Positions 26,801-38,800 of a stretch of DNA of 64,000 nt are shown in pieces. How positions within the stretch are numbered: position 1 is the stretch's first letter; every line of letters starts with the position of its first letter. Origin of the DNA: Bolinopsis microptera (lineage: Eukaryota > Ctenophora > Tentaculata > Lobata > Bolinopsidae); NCBI RefSeq assembly GCF_026151205.1, contig NC_087079.1:3242730-3306729 (forward strand), written 5' to 3'. Both the position numbers and the translations under genes were made by a program. Under the pieces are notes generated by a model. That model did not search any database. It worked only from the letters and a program-made list of their open reading frames with translations, and had not been told where the DNA came from.

Positions 26801-29800
26801 GGTTCTGTCTTTAGTGATCCTCCATTCAGTACGCCTCCATACAGCCCAGACGTTAACGGCACGCCCTCATTCTGCACGGTGTACAAGTTAACTTACACAC
26901 ATACCCAACAGTCGCTACGGTACGCTTCTCCGCATACGTTTCAATATGGGCTAGTTGCCATGGTAACGGACGCGACGTCTTATTATCGTGCAGACGTGGT
27001 AACGTGTTATTTTGTTCAGGGTAGCGAGTTAGAGCTGAAGGATAGCTATGGGAACTCACAATCAGAAGCCCAGAGAGGTGAGTCTTTAAAATGGGGTTGT
27101 ATTTCTAGTTTTTCTTGTCGTAGAATGTAGAAGCAGGGAGAAGACCTGAAAAACGGTTAAGGCCAGAGGGGGGGGGGGGGGGTAAAAGTCGATTTTCCAG
27201 TTTTCACATATTTGATCAGAGCTGCTGGAGACGAACAAGAAGAAAAAAACCGGATCGAAATCTGACCTTGCGTTTTTAAGATATCGCGCGCCAAATATTG
27301 AGGTTTACACTTTACATGTAATTACATGTAAAACTTTAACTTAAACTGTAAAAAGTTAAACATCCCTTAGTTGAGAATACTGGCCACACCCAGAAGCTGA
27401 AACTTGGCACAGTTGTTCCTTGGGCTGTCACCCACAATTCTATTGCACAGAATTTTGATATTTGCCTCTGTTCTCGAGATATGAGGTTAACTTTACCCCA
27501 TTTTTCGAAAAATGTCGAATTTGGGGTAAAGTTAACCTCATATCTCGAGAACAGAGGCAAATATCAAAATTCCGTGCAATAGAATTGTGGGTGACAGCCC
27601 AAGGAACAACTGTGCCAAGTTTCAGCTTCTGGATGTGGCCAGTATTCTCAACTAAGGGACTTTTAACTTTTTACAGTTTAAGTTAAAGTTTTACATGTAA
27701 TTACACGTAAACCTCAATATTTGGCACGCGATAGCTTAAAAACGCAAGGTCAGATTTCGATCCGGTTTTTTTCTTCTTGTTCGTCTCCAGCAGCTTTGAT
27801 CAAATATGTGAAAACTGGAACATCGACTTTTACCCCCCCCCCCCCCCCCCCCCCTCTGGCCTTAAATCACAATATCATGACTATTGACCAGCAATAAATA
27901 TAAAACCCTCATAAAAACCAGCTGCCTCTAGTAAATGTTGTTATTTTAGTGGACAGGGTGAACAGTTCTTTTAAATTCTTGCACCTTATTTCTAAATTCT
28001 GTTAATTCCAGTGGCCCAGCTGCAAGCTCAGCAGCAGCAGAGAGAGCGGGATCAGCAGCAGAGAGAGATCCAACTTCAAAGAGAACGTGAGCTCCAAGCT
28101 CAACGGGACCGGGAACAGCAAGCCCAGATCCAAGCTCAACGGGAGAGAGATATACAAGCACAACGAGACAGAGAACTTGCTGCACAACGCGAGAGGGAAA
28201 TTGCTGCACAACGCGAGAGAGACCAGGCAGCTCAGCGGGAAAGAGAGGCTGCAGTGCAGCGGGAACGGGACGTGGCTTCACAGAGAGAATTACAGATACA
28301 GGTTCAGAGGGAACGAGAGATTCAGCAGCATCAACAGCAGGCTCAGTCAAGACAGGTGAGAAGTACAGCCGACTCAACAGGTTTTTCAGAGTTGTTACTT
28401 TATATTAGCAATCAACAACTGGCATTATCACACTCAATGAACTGTTACTATTTACTATTATATTGCAACTGTTACTATAGCAACCGTTTCAAGTCTTTCG
28501 CGTGTTTTTAATTTGGAATTTTACTACAGTTCTGACGCTCGATCAACTTATTAAAAAAGATCAATTTTCAAAAGTGCTATATCATAATATTCTAAAAAAC
28601 GACCAATCGCAGCTGAATCAGGGTCTAGATTTTGACCAAGTCTCAACCAAATCAGAGCACGACAGTGGAACCAACACTCCCCGTGCCAGAACGTCTCCAT
28701 CCCTCTCCGGCTCTCTTATCAGGTCCGTTATTATAACTGGAACCAGCAATAGCAGCAAATCTGGGGAAACTTTGAAATACACCAATTTGAAGCATTTAAC
28801 CCCCCCTTAAAAATCAAAGATTATGAATTTTAGTAATCTGATTATTTACATAGGTCCAAAAATGTCATAGCTTCATGATAGTGCAACGAAAAAAATCTCA
28901 GAACATTTTGGTGCTGAGTTAGGTGGTTAAGTAGTCGAAAAATGACTGATTTGTTAGTGGACATTTTTTATACCTCTAACACCCAAACCCTTACTACAGT
29001 GAAGATATAAGTACTACAGTTAATATTGATGGTCATTATTGAACAAAAATGGTTCATTGACACATAGTTGAAGAAGGAAATTAAAAAAATTAATAAATGT
29101 GGTCTGTGGAGTGGTTTATTTGTTTATGTTATAGTGTACGCGTGCGCGCGCTAGCGCGTACTTAACCATCTGTAGGCCAACATATTTAGTCTAGGCTTAA
29201 ATTCTTTATATATTATGTCACCACTATGGTGCCCAATACTTTTAGTGAAGGTTTGATGTAGAACAGTTAACCACCAACTGTGGTATATCAAAAAAACCAT
29301 GTTTGTACGCGTGCGCGCGCGCTAGCGCGTACTTAACCACCTGGTATGGCACAGCATTGAAATATCACCATAATTTCAAAAGCAGAGGTCACCATTCAGG
29401 TGCCCAAAACTTTTGACTATGGTCCCAATACCATAAAACCTTAGATGTGGCCTCAATGTGGTTAAAACATGTTTATTTTGGACTTTCGGTCAACAGAAGC
29501 CATCACAAATTAACCATTATTCAGCAACCTCCGAACTTTTTGTGCCTTATTTTGTTTTGATATTTGATTATGAGAGATAGCTGGAGGATAATAAGTGATT
29601 TTAAAGATAATGCAACAAAATGTGTGGCCGTATGGTGGTTAAAACGACCAAAAACACTGATTTTGGTCAATTTTAGACCTTTATTAACCATGATGGACGC
29701 AACATAGGACTCAGCAATGTTTCTGGTCATATAAATGAGCAGGTAGTTATATCTAGATAATGTAGCATGGCCAGCTATAGCTTTACAAAGCTAATATGTG

Positions 29801-32800
29801 CTCTAAAAATGGTTAATTAGTGCAAATATAGGGTATTTTCGAGACATTTTAACCACCTTAGCTGCACATTGATCGGAATGCATGAACTTGGGGTCAATTA
29901 TGCATTTGCAAACAAATATACACTCATTTGGATAGCAAACCATTATCTGAAGTTCATATTGTGGTTAATTTTCACTTTAATAGATGCCTTGTTCAACAGC
30001 CTAGCAAGTAATATAGCCCTTTTAACCACTTTTATGACAACATTTCTTGAAAAATTTTATCAAGACCCTTCAAATGTCCTTTGTTGACCATAAAATGTCG
30101 ACTAAAATCATTAATAATGTTTTGATTGGTGGTTAACAACAAATTTTGACATTTTAACCATCTTTCTAGCACTTTTTACGAATATTAACCACCTCCAATC
30201 AACCATACTATTAAATTGCACATTTGTGATAAAAAATTATCATCCATGCACAAATGAACAACCACCACTATACATCTATAATCGGAGCAATATTTATAGC
30301 TCACCGTTCATCTTCAATTTAACCACCATTAGGACCACAAAATGCCCCCCATGAGGTTTGAAAACTTTTGTGATAGTTGCACCATGATATGATCTCAATA
30401 TAATGACTACTCAGTTCATAATATCATATCTCAAAATGGTGGTTAACCCTAAAACTGGTATTTTAACCACCATAGTGGCCACATAGATGACCCATTAACC
30501 ACAATTATTCAACATAACCGTACTGTTGTGTTTTGTGCACCAGAAAAACATCACTCCAACATTGAGATTAACCACAATGAGCTGCAACATAATGTTGAAG
30601 TCAACATACTCAAATTGTGTGAAAAAAGTCAATGTCCACCAAGTTTCCCCAGATTTGCTGCTATTGCTGGAACGTGAGTCCGGAACGTGAGTCTACGACA
30701 ACTTCTCACGTCTCTTAAGTTTTAAAATCGTAGACAGTGGTGATGTTATGCCGAATTTCTTGAGTGAGTTACCAGTGAAATTTGAGTTCAATAAACGTAA
30801 AAGTCATTTTAAACGAAGCTAAAATGGCGCCCACCGGAACAAACAACACTGTAATTCTGTACCGTAAACAGAATTCATACATATTAATTACTGACGGTAT
30901 TATTAAAGTCGACTATTTTAAACATCCTTCAAGTTAAAAGATTGAAACACTATACAACAAGTAACAATATACTCTAACTAGGTGGTCTACATATTTCAAA
31001 ATAAACTATAACTTGATACTAACTTTTTATTGTTAGCAACATTGTTATTATATACTTTGAAACATTTTATGGCTGTACGTTTGTTACAAAAACTGGACTG
31101 TTAAATTCAATTGGAATGGCGTCATTTCAATTGCTATGACAGTATGTCACTTGGTGTGATTTCGAACGACGTCATGAAACGTCGTGTGAAATCACGATAC
31201 GTCATTGACGTCACACCACTTCGTCACACCACGTCTATTTGCGTCACGTCATAGCATATCTTGTGACGTCATGACACGTTTTGTTACGTCGTGTGACGTC
31301 ACGTCATTTTATGTGACGTCACGTCATTTTATGTGACGTCACGTCATTTTATGTGACGTCACGTCATTTTATGTGACGTCACGTCATTTTGTGTGTTGTC
31401 ACGTGTTATGACGTCATGATAAAATTATCAGAGATGGTGACGGGCTAACAGGACAGTTCAAGATAACGAAGATAATTGACCAAAGTGACGATACTCGAAG
31501 TGTTTCCAGTATTCCTCCCTCACACCACTCCTTACCTCAGGTTTGTAATTAATTAATTAATTAATTAATCCAGATCTATTGTCCTTTAATGTTACTAGCA
31601 GGAACCCGTCTAACCCTAAAATGGTGTCAAGACTCAAGAGACTAAAACAATTATTACCTATTTAATTCGCGTTTTTGACACCACTTGGGGTACCAAATTT
31701 TGGGCTCTAAAACTCCTATTTCTTGGCCAATTTTTTATTTTTTCATGCTGATTTGGAGGCCATTAAAGCATTTGACCCAGTCAAAAAAGATTCAGTTGTA
31801 TATCTTTGACGGTTTTTGCAGAAATTCGCGTTAAAGTTGATGCCGTGGTGTCAGTAAAATGGCACAGATAAATATATATATATATATATCGTCTCGCTTT
31901 ATATATAGTAAGATAACGTGGGGAGCAAACTATCAAATGGTTATTTTTCCTCTAGATTTACACCGCATCTTTTCAGAGCGTAACCTTTTTTTAATTAAAA
32001 ACTTTTCAAATTTTACAGAGTACAGCAGTAAATGATCATGAAATAGAACCGTTCGAAAATAAATATCTTACAAACAAGATTCCAATTTAAAATACGAAAT
32101 CAAAACAGACAAAACTTGCTGCAGAAAGTAAAAACTTTATTTTAAACTAAAAATTTTAAAACGGAACAGTATAGTAATATAGTCCAATCCAGTGTTTGTA
32201 AATTTCGCACTGTTTAAATATAAAATTTTCATTTCTGTCTTAAATATATAACTGTAATTTTTAATTTAAAAAAGATTTTTTACCATTCATTTTGCAGCCC
32301 GTAATTTTTGTTGTAGTTCTGTTTTTTTGGTGGAATGTTTTTTATATAACTCACTCTTAATCGTTATAATTTTACTCGCAATTAAAAAAACGTTTTCAGT
32401 AACTGATATTCATTCCAATTAAGTCGACGCATTAATTTGTTCAACAGTCAAGCTGTTAGAGAAGTATTTAATATCCAGCATATCATATGCGCTCAATAAA
32501 CAATCGCCCAATCATTGAACTTGAAAGTCAGCTAAAATAAACGAAGATATAACCTGACTCTGATTTAAATGTGTTCCATATTTCTAACATATCACGTCAC
32601 ACGGTACGTGCCCCTCGCGTAATCAGTTTAATGTATGTCTGACATATCACGTGCCCCTCAGGACGTGCTGTACATGTACCCACCGGGACACCCTCTAGCC
32701 GGGCAACTGCACAGTTCCTCGGGGCAGCAGCTCCACAGCTCTCAGGGACCAAAACTACACACCTCCATGGGACAGCAGCTAGTGGGGCCTCACGGGCAGG

Positions 32801-35800
32801 TCATGAACGTGGCCCCTCAGCAGATGGGGAGCATGTACTCTGGGGGCGCTATGATGGGGCCGCAGTACCTGGTTCAGCAGTACCCGGGAGGACATTATCA
32901 GGTGGGGTATTAGTTTATCATCTTCTCGGGGAGATCTGATCTCCCCCCCCCCCCCCCTCCGCATCTTCTCTTGATCAACCAGATTATTTGTACCCTGTCA
33001 ATGCAGCCCTTCATTCAGCCAACCATTAATTATTGTCTGCTTTCGTGCTCGTTAAACAATTTTAATAATCTTTCAGACGGTCCCAGGGATGCAGTCGAGC
33101 ATTCAACACGGTATGCAGCCTGGTATGCAGCCTGGATTGCAGCAGGGTATGCAGCAAGGCATCCAGCCTGGTTTGCAACATGGTATGCAACCTGGTATAC
33201 AGCAAGGTATGCAACCTGGTATGCAGCCTGGTATGCAACACATGCCGATGCAGCAGATTATACCGGGCGCTTATCCAGGAGACCAGTACCTGATCCAATA
33301 TTCTGGGTAGGTTTATCATCAGTCTGAGTCCCTCTTTGGAGCTCCTGATTTTAAATGGGTATAAACTCAGGGTGGTTTCCTGTGGGAAAAGAAAAATTTT
33401 TTTTCGTTTCAAAATTATTTCTTCGCCTTCTACCCTCACCCTCTAAAATACCCACCCCTCCCCTCTAAAATACCCACCCCTCCCCTCTAAAATACCCACC
33501 CCTCCCCTCTAAAATACCCACCCCTCCCCTCTAAAATACCCACCCCTCACCCTCTACAATACCCATCCCTCACCCTCTAAAATACCCACCCCTCACCCTC
33601 TAAAATACCCACCCCTCACCCTCCCTTTTCCCAGGAGTGGTCAGCATGTGAGACACTTGTCAGGCTCGTACCCATCTCAGCAGGGAGCCGCGCATCTCGG
33701 TACCCAGACTAACAACCACTCTTCTGTTGGTCCTAAAACTACTACCGTCCCTCAACCTACTACTAAGGTATGCAGATTTCACATTGTGACGTCACGTGAG
33801 GGAGTGTCACGTCACGTGAGGGAGTGTGAGAGTGCGAACTTCGACGTCTCACTTCAAGTGCTCAACATATTCACTGTCTTGTCATGGCTCTTCATTTTAC
33901 TTTTTTACATACGCTATTTTACTGTTCTTTTTAAGCGAGTCAATGGAAAACATGGTCGTTACTCAGGAAAATATTTGGATTTCCGGTAGACAAAACCATT
34001 ATTTGCTTCACGTGTGCATTGTAATAGTTATAGTGATATAACCGCACACTGTACTGGCGTGCATCTCACTGTGGGAAATTACAAATCACTCGCCATTTCC
34101 ATGGCGACAGCAAGTATCTCGGAAGCTCTGATTTCTCTTCTTGATTAACAAATCAGGACGTGTGGTGCCTGTCACGTGGTTTTATTAATCACTAATTTAA
34201 CTCGATGTCTTGACGCGTCTAACATCACTCGTCTGTATCGGCTTCTCTAGAGCTCGTCATTCTTTACATAGCTTATATAAGGAATGACATAGTGACGTCA
34301 TGTCGCTTCCAGGTCTGTCTTGTGATGTCATTTAAACTGGTGATTTGTCACGTTAGATAACGCCACGTGACGTTTTGTGGTGTGAAGGAGGGAAATGGAT
34401 ATGAAATGGAGTGGTATTTTTGAAATTCAGTATTTGTTGAGGTTTCAATATCCGTACTCTAATAATATATGTTAACTAGTGTAACCCGGCCTACGGCCGG
34501 GATTTCACTGCCGCAGTTAAAAAGGGTAGGAGTAATTACCCGCTGAGTCAAAACCCAGATTAGGCGAGCAATTGTATTCGGAGTGCCCTCACGTATCCAA
34601 TAGTATGCTTAAAAAATAGTAATTCTTAATCAATAATCAATAGAAATTAACCCTGCACCACACCAGCCTATCATATTTGTGAACATGCATTACATTGTCG
34701 TATGAAAGTATGAACTCTCTCTACAGTCCAAACAGACCGTTTGAGCACTCCCTCCCCTAATAAGTTTATAGTATCATATGACCATGTAATATATACGCCA
34801 TGTAATATATACGCTACATATGCAGAGAGAGAGAGAGAGAGAGCTAGCCCCGTAACTCTTGCCGTTCTTCTCAAGCCATTTTATGTAACATATTTTGTGG
34901 TACAAAACCATCAATTAAACCACTTACCACCGGCCGATTTTTATAAAATTTGCTTATTGGCTTCGTCAGAGTTTTGTCGGCACTATACCGAAAAAACCAG
35001 TCCCGTAACTATTTATTACCGTTTTTTTTGTATAACCGTTCGGAAATTACACACAGACAGACAGACACACAGACAGACACACATTCTGGTGTTATTAAGT
35101 TGATACTTGTGTTTGATGTATATTTTGTGGTAATTGTTGAGGCTATCCACTATTCATACTCAAATAACTTATAATAAAAGTGTCTGATATACATTCTGTC
35201 TAATTACAGCAGCGTCTAATATCTACTGGTGTTTTACCGGCTTGTTTTTATTTTGAACGCTATGTTTAACAGCACATCTCCTGTACATTATTATAAAAAA
35301 CATGACTTTTTCATCTCCCAGGCCCACATTCCTAGGTATAATATATTATCTGACGTTTCGCTTCATTTTAGACGAGCCGAAACCACGTTTTGTGCACAAT
35401 GCAGCGAAACAATAGCCCAAATTACAATAGACCCTGGCACAGCTATCCAGGAATTAATTAGGTCAATACTTTTCTTTTGAGCAATTCCAAGCACCGTGCG
35501 ACTTTAAGTTTTCTAAATTATTGCAGTTAATTTTAGCCTGACTATCGCATTCCAGTCAGTTGGATATGATCATTTCCATTTGATCAATTCCACTGTAATA
35601 TCTACTCAATTTCAAGATAGATCCTCTCTGTTACTGTACGGAATTGGGCCACGTCAGTTCCTGCTTTGTATTGTTGTGAAGTTTATTTGTTAATTCTGAG
35701 ACATTTTTCACTCCAATTTAGTGAGTCACTTTTTGATTGGGACGATTTAAACGTGGTCTCTGGCTTAGAGAAGTGCAGTTTTAACAATTCTGCAGATCTT

Positions 35801-38800
35801 GGGGGGGGGGGGGGGGGGGGGGGACTTGGAGTCGTTAAAAATAAAAACTATTCAGTCCTTTACTATGAAATGCAGGTCACTTTGCATAAATGACCAGATT
35901 ACATTTGTTTTGATACCTGGCAAATGCTCGTGCATTAGATTGGCCGTTACTGCAAGCTGATCACTATATCCTCATCACGTGTCAAAACAAACGCGCATTT
36001 CCTCCTTCAAACCAACACCAGCCTCTCTCCAGCCTCTCTCCAGCCTCTCTCCAGCCTCTCTCCAGCCAACACCAGCCTCTCTCCAGCCTCTCTCCAGCCT
36101 CTCTCCAGCCAACACCAGCCTCTCTCCAGCCTCTCTCCAGCCTCTCTCCAGCCAACACCAGCCTCTCTCCAGCCTCTCTCCAGCCTCTCTCCAGCCAACA
36201 CCAGCCTCTCTCCAGCCTCTCTCCAGCCAACACCAGCCTCTCTCCAGCCAACACCAGCCTCTCACCAGCCTCTCTCCAGCCTCTCTCCAGCCTCTCACCA
36301 GCCTCTCTCCAGCCAACACCAGCCTCTCTCCAGCCAACACCAGCCTCTCTCCAGCCTCTCTCCAGCCTCTCTCCAGCCAACACCAGCCTCTCTCCAGCCT
36401 CTCTCCAGCCTCTCTCCAGCCAACACCAGCCTCTCTCCAGCCTCTCTCCAGCCAACACCAGCCTCTCTCCAGCCTCTCTCCAGCCTCTCTCCAGCCAACA
36501 CCAGCCTCTCCCTCTCTCCAGCCTCTCTCCAGCCAACACCAGCCTCTCTCCAGCCAACACCAGCCTCTCTCCAGCCTCTCTCCAGCCAACACCAGCCTCT
36601 CTCCAGCCAACACCAGCCTCTCTCCAGCCTCTCTCCAGCCAACACCAGCCTCTCTCCATCCTCTCTCCAGCCTCTCTCCAGCCAACACCAGCCTCTCTCC
36701 AGCCTCTCTCCAGCCTCTCTCCAGCCAACACCAGCCTCTCTCCAGCCAACACCAGCCTCTCTCCAGCCTCTCTCCAGCCAACACCAGCCTCTCTCCATCC
36801 TCTCTCCAGCCTCTCTCCAGCCAACACCAGCCTCTCTCCAGCCTCTCTCCAGCCCTCTCCAGCCTCTCTCCAGCCTCTCTCCAGCCAACACCAGCCTCTC
36901 TCCAGCCTCTCTCCAGCCAACACCAGCCTCTCTCCAGCCTCTCTCCAGCCAACACCAGCCTCTCACCAGCCTCTCTCCAGCCTCTCTCCAGCCTCTCACC
37001 AGCCTCTCTCCAGCCAACACCAGCCTCTCTCCAGCCTCTCTCCAGCCAACACCAGCCTCTCTCCAGCCTCTCTCCAGCCTCTCTCCAGCCTCTCTCCAGC
37101 CAACACCAGCCTCTCTCCAGCCTCTCTCCAGCCAACACCAGCCTCTCTCCAGCCTCTCTCCAGCCTCTCTCCAGCCAACACCAGCCTCTCTCCAGCCTCT
37201 TTCCAGCCTCTCTCCAGCCTCTCTCCAGCCAACACCAGCCTCTCTCCAGCCTCTCTCCAGCCAACACCAGCCTCTCTCCAGCCTCTCTCCAGCCTCTCTC
37301 CAGCCTCTCTCCAGCCAACACCAGCCTCTCTCCAGCCAACACCAGCCTCTCTCCAGCCTCTCTCCAGCCAACACCAGCCTCTCTCCATCCTCTCTCCAGC
37401 CTCTCTCCAGCCAACACCAGCCTCTCTCCAGCCAACACCAGCCTCTCTCCAGCCTCTCTCCAGCCTCTCTCCAGCCAACACCAGCCTCTCTCCAGCCTCT
37501 CTCCAGCCAACACCAGCCTCTCTCCAGCCTCTCTCCAGCCTCTCTCCAGCCAACACCAGCCTCTCTCCAGCCTCTCTCCAGCCTCTCTCCAGCCAACACC
37601 AGCCTCTCTCCAGCCTCTCTCCAGCCAACACCAGCCTCTCTCCAGCCTCTCTCCAGCCAACACCAGCCTCTCTCCAGCCTCTCTCCAGCCTCTCTCCAGC
37701 CAACACCAGCCTCTCTCCAGCCAACACCAGCCTCTCTCCAGCCAACACCAGCCTCTCTCCAGCCTCTCTCCAGCCTCTCTCCAGCCTCTCTCCAGCCAAC
37801 ACCAGCCTCTCTCCAGCCTCTCTCCAGCCAACACCAGCCTCTCTCCAGCCTCTCTCCAGCCAACACCAGCCTCTCTCCAGCCAACACCAGCCTCTCTCCA
37901 GCCACCAGCACCAAACTTCACAGCGGTCACTAGAAAGTCATCGGCTCTTCTTCACTTGAGGTGGCCGCTTTCTGTCTCACGATCTAGTCTACCACTGGCG
38001 GTGAACCGATCCATTCCACTTTCACCCGGCATACAAATTACTTGATTATACTAATTACCACAATTATCCCCATTATTCATCTAATTATCGTGATCAGTCT
38101 GCCCTATCTCGTGGCATCAGCTTCATTTCCCAGATATCATCACTGAGCTGGTAGCCTCACTTTCCGTTCCTTTTCTTCTTCTTAATTAAAGCTGCTGATT
38201 TTGCGCCACTTAGCCACTGTTTTCAAGGTTCTTCTTTGGACGTGGATGATAAAATGTGCGTGTATTTTACAAATAAAATGCGTATTAATAAGATATCCTG
38301 TTCTAAAGTATGTGTTAGATTTACTTTATCCCTACCTCTGATAATGCTCGGTAAGGTGGTTAAATTCTGAAGAAATCTTGGTAGTAATCTAATTGTAAAA
38401 GACATTAAATAAATAAAAATAGAATAAGAGTGTTAATCTAATTACTGAACGGTATTAGCAGTACCACTGGATGAGGTAATGATTACAAAACCTCAAACTC
38501 CGCACGCCGTCTGATTACAAAACCTCAAACTCTGCACGCCGTCAGACTCAGAAACTCACGCCGGCCCACCAGTTAATCACCGCACAATCCCGGACACGAT
38601 CCGTACAATGTAGTTGTAATGCTGCTATTAGCTTACCTCATGTGAATTTATTACGGTTTTGGATCCCCAACGGCAGCTGCCGGCAGGTTCTTTTCCAACG
38701 TTTTCCTGATTTTGGCAGTAATTTTCGGTGACCTCACAGGCCAGCGTCAAAATGGTCAACTATAATAGTAATAACTCATTTTATGTCAATATCCCCCTTC

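Noticed and set aside
34477-35095. Possible non-autonomous retroelement starting CCCGGCCTACGGCCGGG and ending in an ACAG microsatellite
   Set aside because: The layout recalls some invertebrate repeats, but I found neither a target duplication nor coding sequence to support a class.
35336-35480. Possible additional WNK-like exon after CATCTCCCAG
   Set aside because: The phase-0 frame is open, but composition differs from the neighbouring Gln/Ser/Gly linkers and no good donor is seen.
35975-38045. Very long open frames (over 600 codons) on both strands
   Set aside because: They are produced by the 11/10-bp minisatellite, which lacks stops in the frames concerned; repetitive translation, no splice support, both strands equally open.
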